From: Dendrolimus kikuchii
Taxonomy: Eukaryota > Arthropoda > Insecta > Lepidoptera > Lasiocampidae
DNA length: 64,000 nt
Assembly (NCBI GenBank): GCA_019925095.2
Contig: CM034411.1
Coordinates: 6,797,501 to 6,861,500, forward strand
Direction: 5' to 3'
Shown here: piece by piece, positions 10,837 through 20,449 of the stretch
How the letters are laid out: each line of letters starts with the position of its first letter
Numbering within the stretch: position 1 is the stretch's first letter
Program-made: the position numbers and the translations under genes
The notes under the pieces: generated by a model
The model's database searches: none
Seen by the model: the letters and a program-made list of their open reading frames with translations, nothing else
What the model was told of the DNA's origin: nothing

Positions 10837-11901
10837 TTATAAATTAATCATCAAAACAGATAAAAAACGTATTGAAGCATGTAGATAACTTATTACGGAT
10901 TCTAATCGGTTCCGCATAGATTTTATTAGGGTTATTAAAAGATCTTGCGGAATATTGTCCCATTCTTCTGAAAGTGCTGTTCTTAGTGCTGCCACTGTCG
11001 TGGGCAAAGGGTTTCTCGCATATACAGCTCTTTTTAAATTGTCCCAAACATGCTCAATGGGATTAAGATCCGGGCTGCGTGCTGGCCAATTCATTGTACG
11101 TATCCCAACCTCTTCGCAATATTGTCGAACTTGTGCAGCAGCGTGCGGCCGGGCATTATCCTGCATTAAAGTAAAATTTTCGCCTATGAATCCCATGTAA
11201 GGCACCACGTGATCTTCTAAGATCTCTGTTATGTAGCGATGTGCAGTCAAACCCCCTCTATTACCGTTTTGACGGACCATGTCTATGAACACAAGTTCTG
11301 TTCGCCCGTTCATCGATATGCCACCCCAGACCATACACGAACCGCCTCCAAAAGGAACACGCTCCTCAATGCAACTTTGAGCATATCGCTCCCCACGTCG
11401 ACGATAGACTCTTCTGCGACCATCTGCACCATATAAACATGTCCTACACTCGTCCGTGAACAATACGGAGGTCCATTGCTCTTCTGTCCAATTCAGGTGA
11501 TCACGCGCAAATCTTAAGCGAGCTTGTCTGTGAGCTACAGACAACTTTGGACCATTTGCTGGTCTAAAAGGGGTGATATCCGCTTCCTTTAACCTTCTTC
11601 TTATTGTTCGTGCACTCACGTTTACTCCACGCACTTCATTAAGCTCTGTTTTGATGTTAACAGACGTGAGGAAACGATTTCGCAGGGAAGTTGTAACAAT
11701 AAATCGGTCATCACGACCGGTGGTTGCTCGAGTCCTGCCTGTACCACGTCTCCTTCTGTAAGAACCTGTCTCCACAAACCTTCTGTATATTCTAGAAACC
11801 GTAGACTGGTTTAAATTTAAATTTCTACCAATCGTTCGTTGATCCAAGCCCTCCCGCACCAATGCTACAATTTGAGCCGCTTGTTCGGACGAAGTATCCA
11901 T
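10837..11901 (-). CDS. Tc1-family transposase, apparently intact
   Basis: This is a cut-and-paste transposase of the Tc1/mariner superfamily: it binds the ends of its element, excises it and inserts it at TA. The uninterrupted 354-residue frame starts at ATG 11901 (MDTSSEQAAQ). I preferred this start over the longer open frame because the family begins here. Two N-terminal helix-turn-helix domains (residues ~10-50 and ~70-120) flank a basic RRRRGTGRTR linker. The catalytic triad is complete: Asp in FTDEC, Asp in MQDNARPH, Glu in DLNPIEHVW, with 34 residues between the last two (DD34E). The length is close to the ~340 residues usual for the family. It is the only full-length transposase in the window. 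Terminal inverted repeats were not found, so I cannot say whether the element can move. Confidence 0.95.
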   Translation of the reverse strand: MDTSSEQAAQIVALVREGLDQRTIGRNLNLNQSTVSRIYRRFVETGSYRRRRGTGRTRATTGRDDRFIVTTSLRNRFLTSVNIKTELNEVRGVNVSARTIRRRLKEADITPFRPANGPKLSVAHRQARLRFARDHLNWTEEQWTSVLFTDECRTCLYGADGRRRVYRRRGERYAQSCIEERVPFGGGSCMVWGGISMNGRTELVFIDMVRQNGNRGGLTAHRYITEILEDHVVPYMGFIGENFTLMQDNARPHAAAQVRQYCEEVGIRTMNWPARSPDLNPIEHVWDNLKRAVYARNPLPTTVAALRTALSEEWDNIPQDLLITLIKSMRNRLESVISYLHASIRFLSVLMINL

Positions 11902-12548
11902 ATTATGGTTCAAAAACTCTCGATGAGTTAAAAAACTAACCCAACAATTCTGCTGGTAACAATAATTCAATTGACAAAAGAATAAAAAATCAATGAGAAT
12001 CAATTTAAAACTTTGCTATAAATAACACGCAAATCTGATACTACGAGTAAATTTTCTTTTCCCGGCTATATTCATTTGTTTTACTGCAGTTCTATTTTTA
12101 AATTTTCCTTTTTTTTGAGATTAAGAGCCAGTCTCTCCATATTTATATAATTTAATCTAAAAAGTTTGCATACTTATTTAAAAAAATCATTTCAAAGTAA
12201 ACCGTACAAATTGTTTGTGTCATCCTTCACACAATCCATCCATCTTTCAGTTTAACATGCTTTGTTTCCGCATTCATATTCAAATCATATAGGTACACAC
12301 TTGAATTTTATTTATTGATCCATGGATGGAAAGATTTTATGTAACATTTCATGAATAAATCCCGGTTACTATTTTACTCAGTTGTCAAGTTCCATTTTTT
12401 CCACATGCATTAAGATGCTCCCTCACCACGAGCATTCGCCTGTGATGTATGATTTATGATTCGATTTTGAGCATTTAGTTGATTCCACAATGTCATACGA
12501 AGCGGTCGCTGTCTTACAAGTTGTATCAAAATATTACAGGTTGCGCAC
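11902..12548. other. 5' flank of Tc1 element and spacer
   Basis: An AT-rich leader follows the transposase start. At 12215-12265 a CATCCTTCACACAATCCATC scrap of family RTE-A (minus) is visible. No other gene is recognised. Confidence 0.4.
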
Positions 12549-12626
12549 TGTAATGCTTGGTTCTCCTCCATCGTCGATGTAATGCTCGACTCTCCTCCTT
12601 CATTAATGTAATGCTCGGATCTGTAA
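12549..12626. repeat. 29-bp tandem repeat, about 2.6 units
   Basis: Units at 12549-12577, 12578-12606 and a partial unit from 12607 each start TGTAATGCT and continue with a TTCTCCTCC/CTCTCCTCC stretch. It lies just upstream of the LINE coding remnant. Confidence 0.8.
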
Positions 12627-12639
12627 TACTACATTAAAG

Positions 12640-13140
12640 GCGAAAGCTTGCGGTGAAGGAGCACCTTAACCCTCGGCCCCATTCAGCGACGCGCCGTTCG
12701 TATAGTCGACAATCCCATACTAACTGCAGGTTTAGAACCACTTAGTCTTCAGAGAGACTGCATCTCTCTGCCTATTTTACCGTCTGTACAACAGGGAGTG
12801 TTCCAAGGAATTGTTTGATCGGGTGCCAACGCATCACTTTTATAACCACACCGCTTGCCATCGACGGGATATACACCTCCATTTCCTTAAGCTCTTACAC
12901 TCAACTACGCAACGGTTCTCTAAAACGTTTGCTCCGCCTACGACAATGATCTGGAGGGAACTACTCGCCAAGGTTTTCCCTCTGCGCTACGACATGGGAT
13001 TGTTTAAAGGCGTTCTAAAATTTCTTAAAGGTCGGCAGCGCGTTGTCAACGCCCCCAGTGTTGCAAACGTTCTTAGGCGACGGTAACCATCTTCCATCAA
13101 GTAAACCGTCTACCTGTTTCCCTGCTTCAGGCAATAAAAG
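12640..13140 (+). pseudogene. CR1/Jockey-like LINE reverse transcriptase, C-terminus and 3' end
   Basis: The C-terminal part of the LINE polyprotein downstream of the RT catalytic core. Frames read IQRRAVRIVDNPILT, then LFDRVPTHHFYNHTA, then MIWRELLAKVFPLRYDMG, then GRQRVV...VANVLRRR and a stop at 13084. This order (RRA-RIVDN, LFD-PxxxFYNHTA, WxELxxxVFP, VAxVxRRR) is the conserved end of a moth LINE family. A frameshift lies near 12765. The 3' UTR ends CAGGCAATAAAAG, so the polyadenylation signal is retained. Its last ~115 bp are homologous to the tail of family S. The element is 5'-truncated, and the clade assignment is from motif memory. Confidence 0.8.
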
Positions 13141-13994
13141 AATGCATTGGTCTCATTAATATGACAAGAACTGAATAAGATCGCAATTTGCAAACCAACA
13201 GATAATTCCTCGGGTCGTAAAGGTCTGTCATTATTAGTCGACAGCCAGTTATTTCAGACTTGTACACTAATGTGCTAGTAATTAGTATAATGACATATTA
13301 AAATAAGTGTAAATGCACTATAACATGCGAGTATAACAAGTTTCCCCGATATACATAAAACATATACTTATTGTACAATGATCTGAAATCGATTTTTTTT
13401 CCATATGTGGAGTCGATGAGCTTTGCCTTTTGCTTTCAAAGTACAGATTTGAGTTTATATACGTTAGCATTTAAAAAAATCTCATCTCTATAATAAAAAT
13501 CAGTGGGGCTAATTCGGACCAGGAGTGTAGTGGAACACTTACAAGCCAATAGATGGTGCTGTGCAATAATTGATGTCACAAACGTTTCCCGAAACATACA
13601 AAGAATATATACACATTTTCAAGTTAATCCGGCTCGAAGGTCCAAATTTGCCATAAGGTAAATTTTCACTACCTTTACTTTCAATATTTGCGAACATAAA
13701 TAACATATATAATATGACATTCAAAAGAAACTGCTGTATTTGCTGTTTTTATTATTGGCTTTTTTTATTACATCACAATAAAATATATTATAAATATAAA
13801 TAATACATATTTTATTGTGATGTAATTCCAAAAACTTTTAAAATTTTTATCTCTGCTAGTTAGAGTATAACGTCAACTGTTACCTGGATTTAAATGAAAT
13901 CCCGGGTGAACACTTACGATACGTTTTATCCCGATAAATAAGTTCGTTTCTTTGGGATAGACGCATATAACCAAATAGGTGACCTATTTGACCC
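13141..13994. other. AT-rich spacer
   Basis: No gene is recognised. It contains the palindrome listed separately. Confidence 0.5.
13768..13825. repeat. Near-perfect 24-26 bp inverted repeat (hairpin)
   Basis: TTACATCACAATAAAATAT...ATTAT at 13768-13791 is mirrored by ATAATACATATTTTATTGTG...TAA at 13800-13825, with an 8-bp loop and one 2-base bulge. Confidence 0.8.
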
Positions 13995-14270
13995 AGAGTA
14001 GCTCATTATATATCGGGCCTTTACCGCCATTATCATAGCGACATTTGGGCCTAAGTATATTTTTTGTTGCAAAACGTACTTTAAACTATTATTTGTATTC
14101 CGACCTTCAAATTTTTGATTCAGTAGGGTATAATGTTACTAAAAGTGAAAGTTTTCTAAACAGAATACTAGTTTAAGATATCTTTTCCAACACTAAAATA
14201 GACTTAGTTTCAAATGTCGCTTACGATAAAATGGCGGTAAAAGCTCGATGTTACTTATATTACAAGTGTA
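13995..14270. mobile_element. Fold-back MITE
   Basis: The left arm (ATCGGGCCTTTACCGCCATT...GCGACATTTGGGCC, from about 14008) is mirrored by GTTTCAAATGTCGC...AATGGCGGTAAAAGCTCGAT ending near 14250. The similarity continues inward (CTAAGT.TATTTT.GTTG.AAAA), so almost the whole element folds back with arms of about 110 bp. No coding capacity. Confidence 0.65.
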
Positions 14271-14325
14271 AATTATATAACAGCTTGGAAATATACAATT
14301 TGGATGTTTTGTCTGTTAGTTATTA

Positions 14326-14569
14326 TCTTATACTAATATATAAAGCTGAAGAGTTAGTTTGTTTGTTTGCTTGAACGCGCTAATCTCAGGAAGTACAGGT
14401 CTGATTTGAAAAATACTTTCAGTGTTAGATAGCCCATTTATCGAGGAAGGCTATGGGCTATATATCATCACGCTAAGACCAATAGGAGCGGAGCACCAAT
14501 GAATAATGTTTTAAAATCGGGGGTTTGTTTTAACAATTCCGCGCGTTTGAATTCGCGGGCAGAAGCTAT
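14326..14569 (+). mobile_element. Non-autonomous Helitron, family H
   Basis: The 5' TC follows A (14325): TCTTATACTAATATATAAAG. The body has GAGCGGAGCACCAATGAA, and the 3' end is GCGGGCAGAAG plus CTAT (canonical CTAG with one change) before T. Family H also occurs at 20.9, 28.5 and 62.6 kb. Confidence 0.8.
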
Positions 14570-15194
14570 TATTTATTATATAATAGCCCCCAGATAATCA
14601 ACTTGTTTTTTCATCAGTACATTTATACCTATGTTACATACCTACTACAAAACCCAATACAAAAATCTTGCTTTAGCGTCCCATTAAAAATATCTGACTC
14701 AATTTACAAATGCACTTAAAATGCAACAGCACACAGCCCTTTTGCAACCATACCACTTGAGTACAGATTAACCCTATCCCTAACCGCCCTTAAACGAGCG
14801 TCCAATTTCACACCGACTGTACACGAAAATGAAAATATTAAATCCAATAAACAAACCCCCAAACCCCTCAATTATCCCTATAATAAAAAACCATAAATTA
14901 CAACTTATAAGTATTATATCATAACCATTGTGTTGCGTTAATCGTCGATCCGCTACAAATACGTATAGGGGCTCCCCTCCGTATTTGCTTGGCGAAAAAA
15001 ATTCTGAATATGATTTTATGGCAGGTTAAATCTATTATAATCGGGGATTAAGTTATGAGTAATATTTCTATTTGTTAGGGGCATTTAACGAGCTATTTGA
15101 CGCCTTTTTGAATCGCGTGTGGTACGCGGGATACCGCCATTCACAACGCAACCCCTAATTATGATACATCTTGTTTCGAAAATGTTTGCTTTTT
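14570..15194. other. Unique stretch with GC-richer block
   Basis: No gene is recognised. The block at 14930-15170 is CpG-containing and unlike the transposons around it. It holds the hairpin listed next. Confidence 0.45.
14956..14987. other. Strong short stem-loop
   Basis: CAAATACG (14956-14963) pairs with CGTATTTG (14980-14987), and inside it AGGGG (14967-14971) pairs with CCCCT (14974-14978). It could be a structured RNA, a cruciform or a MITE remnant. Confidence 0.5.
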
Positions 15195-15430
15195 ATGATA
15201 GCTCTATAATAACAGCCCATAAATGTCCCACTGCTGGGCTCGGGCTTCCCATTATGAGGGTACGGACAGTATACCTGCCATGCTCGTCCAAGGCGGCTTG
15301 GCAGGTTTGACACATCAGTTATATCGATGTGCAGGTTTCATCGCGATGTTTTACTTTACCGTTCCTAGCACGTGGCAATTGTAACTGTCAAAACTGCCTA
15401 AGTGGTGCATGCGTTCCGGCCAGGATTGAA
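15195..15430. mobile_element. LINE remnant (RTE-type 3' region)
   Basis: CCCACTGCTGGGCTCGGGCTTCCC, then GCCATGCTCGTCCAAGG...TTGACACATC...ATCGATGTGCAGG, recur in weaker form at 54.69-54.80 kb. These are common 3' segments of lepidopteran RTE-like LINEs. No coding frame remains. Confidence 0.55.
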
Positions 15431-15605
15431 CTCTTTCATGATAGCTGAACTAAAGTATATTTTAAATAGGACAGACAGTATAGCTAAAACATATATAAAT
15501 CGTAATTTGTTGCGTTATCGTAAACCTTCCCACGAATAAATACTAATTTTAACTACATAAAAATATATACAGACAGAAGCGGAAAGCGAGTTTGTTTGAT
15601 ACTAT

Positions 15606-15822
15606 CATCATCCGAGCGTTAAATCCCGGTTGCGTTCGGAGCGTTCACTCCGACGCCCAGGTCCGCTTTCCTACTTTTTCTACTCCACTTCGCGCGGTCT
15701 TCAGCATCCCCCGTTTTGAGTACGGTACGCATGTCATCCTTCACAACGTCAAGCCAACATTTCTTGGGCCTTCCCCTTCGACCGGGACCTGGTGGAGGTG
15801 GCATGGCTAGACACTATGTTGT
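15606..15822 (-). mobile_element. 5'-truncated RTE-type LINE with 17-bp TSD
   Basis: The minus strand encodes GPGRRGRPKKCWLDVVKDDM, then AEDRAKWSRKSRKAD and a stop: the extreme C-terminus of an RTE-type LINE. The 3' UTR is very short and ends in ATGATG. The insertion is flanked by perfect 17-bp direct repeats AGTTTGTTTGATACTAT at 15589-15605 and 15823-15839, which fixes both boundaries and marks a relatively recent event. Confidence 0.9.
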
Positions 15823-15838
15823 AGTTTGTTTGATACTA

Positions 15839-15964
15839 TTTTTTTTTTTTTTAATTGCAAGAGATCAGCAAACAGGCACACGGCCCACTTGATGGAAAGC
15901 GGTTACCATCGCCTATGGACATTTGCAACAGCAAAGTTGCTACAAATGCGCTGCTGCTCGTCTA
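15839..15964 (-). mobile_element. Retroposon family S, copy 4 (5'-truncated)
   Basis: The LINE-shared 3' tail plus AATTAAAAAA (poly-T on plus, 15839-15853) directly abuts the right TSD of the RTE insertion. Only the tail and about 20 bp beyond it are present. Confidence 0.8.
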
Positions 15965-16555
15965 AAATCTATGTATAAAAGTATGTTCTATTCTAGTGTA
16001 AATTGTTTCGATGTCTTACACGGTTTAAAGATAGATACGAATATAAACGTATGTATGTATGCGAACGAAGTTAGAAGCATAGCTAGTATGTAAATGGCGA
16101 CATTTTATGTTTCGCAATATTTTTTCTCATAAATAAACATTACACCCTTAACGACCCCTGTCCGTACATAAAACATTAAATATGTACCCCGTACTCACAT
16201 CATGCATGTACAGTGTACACATATTATGTGGAATGGTGTATTAATTTTCATCGAATCGGAAATCAAAGGACCGTGTCCCAAAGGACTGGCCTCTAATGCG
16301 CCTATCCTAACAAAGAGGATTATTTTCGATGTTGTCATATCTTGGGCCTATTAACATAATGTGGTGACATGATTCCCTTGTTTTGATTTTTTGTTATTTT
16401 TTTACCATACTCACCACATTGTGTGGTCTAATGTATGGTTATTTATGTTTTTAATTCTCAGAATGATGACTGATATACCTCGTTAATGGCACACTGTTTT
16501 GCGTCATCATAGATAAAAATATGGTGTCATATTTCTACTGAATAACTTTTTTCTC
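15965..16555. other. Spacer, nothing recognised
   Basis: AT-rich with a few ATGT repeats near 16050. There are small inverted motifs but no gene. Confidence 0.5.
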
Positions 16556-16866
16556 TTTTTTTATTGCAGGAGTTCAACAGACAGGCAGACGGCCCACTTG
16601 ATGGAAAGCGGTTACCATCGCCTATGGACATTTGCAACACCAAAGGTGCTACAAATGCGCCGCTGCTCTCTTAAAGGAGACTGGAACCTGGTCACTAATG
16701 CCGGAACACAACACAAGGTTGTTATGGCGGCATACTGTAGACCAGGGGTGGTCGCCATCCAGTCGAGCAAATACCCTACCACCTGGCTGTGGGTTGTTCA
16801 GTCGCCTCTTACGACAGGGCGCCAGGCCGCAGGAAATTGTATTCTTTCTCCGTTCCTGCACGGATA
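16556..16866 (-). mobile_element. Retroposon family S, copy 5 (near full length)
   Basis: Complete from TATCCGTGCAGGAACGG (16866, minus) to CTGCAATAAAAAAAGAG (16556). It retains the GGCGACC...stem variant in its central hairpin. Confidence 0.85.
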
Positions 16867-17244
16867 ATATGACTTATGAATTCCTTTATGTGGGTTTGAT
16901 GCAATTTAGTCACAGTAATATAATCTTGCTTTTAGTACTTTTGTTCCCCGCTACGTTTTCTTGCACTATTTTTCGTCATTGGTAATGAACAGGGGCGATG
17001 TGCAATGCGTCGTATACGGAATCGATGAATAAGGTGCGGTTCTGGTCGAAATTTTCCTTCCTCCCAGTGATCGTAATGATTTCGTAAAGAAGTTTTATGC
17101 TAGACCGGGATATGCCCGCGACTTTATCCAAGCTTGACTTGAAATTCCAGCAGCATTCCCGGGACACAAATTACCGCAACCGTTTTAGTGAAAACTGTCA
17201 GAATAAGCTAATTTGTATACACCCGAAACTACAAACCGCTCCCA
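16867..17244. other. Unique stretch holding the unrecognised frame below
   Basis: Base composition is more balanced than in the neighbours. No transposon motif is recognised. Confidence 0.4.
16976..17167 (-). other. Unrecognised open frame, possible exon or repeat
   Basis: A 63-codon minus frame without an ATG start (it opens with GTG) encodes a mixed-composition peptide containing KVAGISRSSIKLLYEIITIT and FIDSVYDALHIAPVHYQ. I recognise no family. The composition is more gene-like than the surrounding AT-rich sequence, but the length is within chance expectation. Confidence 0.15.
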
Positions 17245-17478
17245 GGAAAATTTCCGAGGGATTCCCAGGATAAGAAGTAGCGCTGAATTTAAGTCTAGGA
17301 ATTTGCTGTCGATTAGCGAAAACTGTATCTAGTAGTTCTTACGTTAACCTCGAACAAACAGACAAAAATCTAAAAAAAATTGCATCATGCTCTCCACCGT
17401 TTATATAGTATATTCTAGTTTTTTTTAATAGCTTCAATGTACAGAGAAGGCATGTTTAGAAATTTATAATATTATAGA
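17245..17478 (-). mobile_element. Helitron-like fragment
   Basis: Homologous to 9095-9329 (TTTAAGTCTAGGAATTTGCTGTCG, AATTGCATCATGCTCTCCACC, TTCAATGTACAGAG). It ends on minus with TCTATAATATTATAAAT next to A. Confidence 0.65.
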
Positions 17479-17743
17479 TATCAAAGGAGGCCGCCATTTG
17501 TTGAATATAATTAAACCACAGGGTAAAGAAATTCATTAATATAGATAACTAGCTGTTTTTTACGTGTGTACTAGTACTTCGTTATTTTTAGAAGAAAATT
17601 AAAAACAAATTTTTGTTTCAGTCCCTAAACTTCAATGAAATACATTTAATCGTTTTCGAGCCTATTAGAGAAAAAATTTCAAAGAAACTAAGAGATATAT
17701 ATTCTGATATCGGTCATTAATCAGTATGCGTCTAATAATAATA

Positions 17744-18060
17744 GGTTGGGGAAAAAGTTTCTTCGCATTTTATATAAAAATTCAAAAGGTTTTCTTATAA
17801 ATTTTATTTACATTTGACTAAAGTATGTAGGTGCCATTTTGTTGGATAACTTTTTGCTATCTTGTAGGTAGGGACGTGATCCCATTGCTATAAAAAATTT
17901 GGGGCTTCTAATCAAAAAACTGCGACAAGTGCTTTTGGCAGTCCTCTCGTGATGTTAACCTGACACTGCCTAAGGAATTCTGCAGAGACCGAAACAGGTG
18001 AAAATCTGAAGGTGCAAGGTCAAGACTATACGGCGGATGTAATTTTAATTTCAATATTGG
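17744..18060 (-). pseudogene. mariner transposase C-terminal relic
   Basis: The minus frame encodes HPPYSLDLAPSDFHLFRSLQ, then LTSREDCQKHLSQFFD: the final part of a mariner (DD34D) transposase with the third catalytic Asp in APSD. The upstream catalytic residues are missing. The element end TAGGTTGGGGAAAAAGT near 17744 resembles a mariner TIR. It belongs to a different subfamily from the copies at 45.7 and 56.3 kb. Confidence 0.75.
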
Positions 18061-18100
18061 CATTGATATTAAAATAACATATTCTTCAATTTTTATATTA

Positions 18101-18435
18101 GGGGCCATACACTAATTACGTCACACGAACTTTATGATTTTAACACTCCACCCCCGTCCTTGTTAGAGCTGGTCACATTCGTGACACTCCTCTCTACCGA
18201 TTGTGACATCACCTATTTCGCAATTTTACATAAGAAAGTTGTTAAATTCAAACAGCAGTTCTGTAATTGGTTTCATTTTCATTTAATTTTTTTTTTAATA
18301 ATTCAAACACCATGCTTATACAGATAGAGTTGGAAATGTTCTGAACTTTTTCGTTAATAGTTCCAAGTTCGTGTTTTAAAGTTTGAATATATTACCTTCC
18401 TCCCACCCCTTGCATACAATGTCACACTTCATAAG
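18101..18435 (-). mobile_element. MITE, GGGGCCATCC family, copy 1
   Basis: Starts GGGGCCATAC...TTACGTCACACGAA and carries GAGCTGGTCACATTCGTGACACTCC, in reverse orientation relative to 41645 and 48424. The distal end (CCTCCCACCCCTTG...GTCACACTTC) is decayed. Confidence 0.65.
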
Positions 18436-19008
18436 GAATTTAGCTACACGCAAAGCAAGTTTCAAGTAATACTTAAAGCATATTCCATACCGGGTAAAAC
18501 CATTAGTAAAACGATTACAGTTCGCCCTTCGTTTGCACACAATTACAGGGAAAAAGAAAAATACTGAAAAAATATGAAACTCAAACAATATTGTAAACGT
18601 GAAAGCAAAACATATAGTGATGTGATACATCACTTGCGACTCAAAATACAAGAATTTCAACGCGATCGGTGAATTAGAATTTTAAGGTCTGGCATTATAA
18701 TAATACTTTACCAATATATTTAGTCATTCTACTTCATTCTGTACAATAACTGAAGTCCTTAATTTTCAATCTATTGCATGTCCAGCCATGACTTCGTTTT
18801 GGCTCCCAACGTATTCCATGCAGCAGAATAAAATTATATTAGAAATCAGATTGAATAGAAACCTTTAAATAGTTCTTTTTAACACAAAATTCTAATATTT
18901 GTATTAGAAAGTGGCTCTATATAAACGAACGCAAAAAGAAAATTAGATGCTTAAAAAAAAAGAATATTAGCGACGAAAACCTATTACTTTAAAAAAGTAA
19001 AAAATATA
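18436..19008. other. AT-rich spacer
   Basis: Nothing recognised. The minus 94-codon frame over 18376-18660 looks like chance. Confidence 0.45.
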
Positions 19009-19308
19009 TTTTTTTATTGCCTGAGTTTAGAAGATAAGCAGACGGCCCACCCGATGGAAACGCTTATGGACATTTGCAACACCAAAGACGTTACAAATGC
19101 GCTGCTGTTCTCTTAAGGGAGACTGGAACCTGGCCAATATTGCCAGAACACTACTTAAAGTTGTTATGGCGGCATACTCTAGACCAGGGGTGGTAGCCAT
19201 CCAGTTCAACAAATATTTTACCACCTGGCTGTGGGTTGATTTGTCGCCTCTTACGACAGGCCGCCCGGCCGCGGGAAATTGTATTCTTTTTCCTTTCCTA
19301 CACGGATA
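19009..19308 (-). mobile_element. Retroposon family S, copy 6
   Basis: Full span from TATCCGTGTAGGAAAGG (minus) to GGCAATAAAAAAATAT. About 14 bp of the tail (GGTAACC region) are deleted and it is more diverged than copies 2 and 5. Confidence 0.8.
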
Positions 19309-19844
19309 GAATAGATAGTGAGCCACCATTTACACAAGTAAAAAAATATCTGTAAGAAAATTAAAGTAGATGGTATGTTGTAAATGTAATTTTTTCTGTA
19401 TGTAATAAACTTTTGACTCGAATTACTCGTTTGACTCGAATATTAAGGTATTTTCAAACCCAATCACTAAATCATACCACATCATTACCTTAAGCCCCAG
19501 TTGCTAAACAAGGGTATGTTTCCCACAAAAACATGGGTTTAACGTTAATATTAAAGGAGTATTGTTTGTGTAATTGGACGTCTCGCAAAATAACCTAATG
19601 GGCGTATTAAAGACGTCAGAAAAAAGTTATGTTACGTAGTTATTTAGATTTTTAACCGACTTCAAAGAGGAGGCGGTTCTCCACTTGATTGCTATTTTTT
19701 TATGTGTGTACACCGATTATGATTATGATCTGATTCACATGATTCTTTTTTAGTTTGATGTGGAATAGTTTCCATTTGGTCCCCTAAAAATTTAACATAG
19801 TTTGGCCCAGTAGTTTTAATTTTATGAAATACAACAGTACAAAT
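19309..19844. other. Spacer with a short Lepidoptera-type repeat
   Basis: TTAACCGACTTCAAAGAGGAGG at about 19652 is the start of a repeat common in Lepidoptera, with an echo near 34225. No gene. Confidence 0.45.
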
Positions 19845-20206
19845 ATAACCGAACACAACAAGTCCAAACGTAATGCAGAAGGTCGTAATTCAATAAAACG
19901 CGCAAAGTCCGTCACTTATTAGATTCCCGATTGTAGTAAACACGTCTCGCTTCGCTCGTGGTCCTCGCTCGACTAACTCCTCCCTCAATCGGGCCATTGT
20001 TTTATACAGCACAAAAGCAATATGTCCGCCCGGCAACGGTGACCGAATTTCCTAGAATCAGCTTTTACTTTAAAATCTGTAACACCTGGCTTATAATTAC
20101 TTTATACATGTTATGTTATTAGTTCAAATGCCGACGGGTATTAAATGTGCTTTGTTTCAGATATGCAGATGGGTTTTATTTTTTTGTCGGGACCTGAGTT
20201 GTAACA
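19845..20206 (-). mobile_element. Truncated solo LTR, family L, copy 2
   Basis: Reversed copy with ACGCGCAAAGTCCGTCACTTA, GCCCGGCAACGGTGACCG and the terminal GTAACA (20201-20206), followed by ATAT. The 3' end of the LTR (left side on plus) is missing, so no TSD can be read. Confidence 0.7.
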
Positions 20207-20449
20207 ATATATTCCACTCGGATATCTTTTTTCAGAAGAAATTAATATAACGTCAAAATTCCGGACGCATTAAATGGCACACAACAAGAATTAAAACAAT
20301 GTATTCCACAATCAATCAACACACTTTGTCATTATATTACAAAATTTCAAAGCCTTCTAGATTTTTTACAAGAATAGCACGTTGGGACGTCATAGTTTAA
20401 ACCAATTAATGATATAGATTTAGTTTGTAATATTGAGTTATCTGATCAA

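Noticed and set aside
10955..11761. Several plus-strand frames opposite the Tc1 gene
   Set aside because: Shadows of the transposase reading frame.
10700..12200. Direct TGATACTAC motifs at 10733 and 12036 as Tc1 element ends
   Set aside because: They are direct, not inverted, and Tc1 elements duplicate only TA, so they cannot be its TIRs or TSD.
16598..16867. Recurring plus frame reading ESGYHRLWTFATPK in S copies
   Set aside because: It is the antisense of the LINE-derived tail and head of S. It recurs because the repeat recurs and breaks freely in diverged copies.
18376..18660. 94-codon minus frame with hydrophobic stretches
   Set aside because: It starts in the decayed MITE end, has no conserved motif, and the hydrophobicity follows from T-rich sequence.
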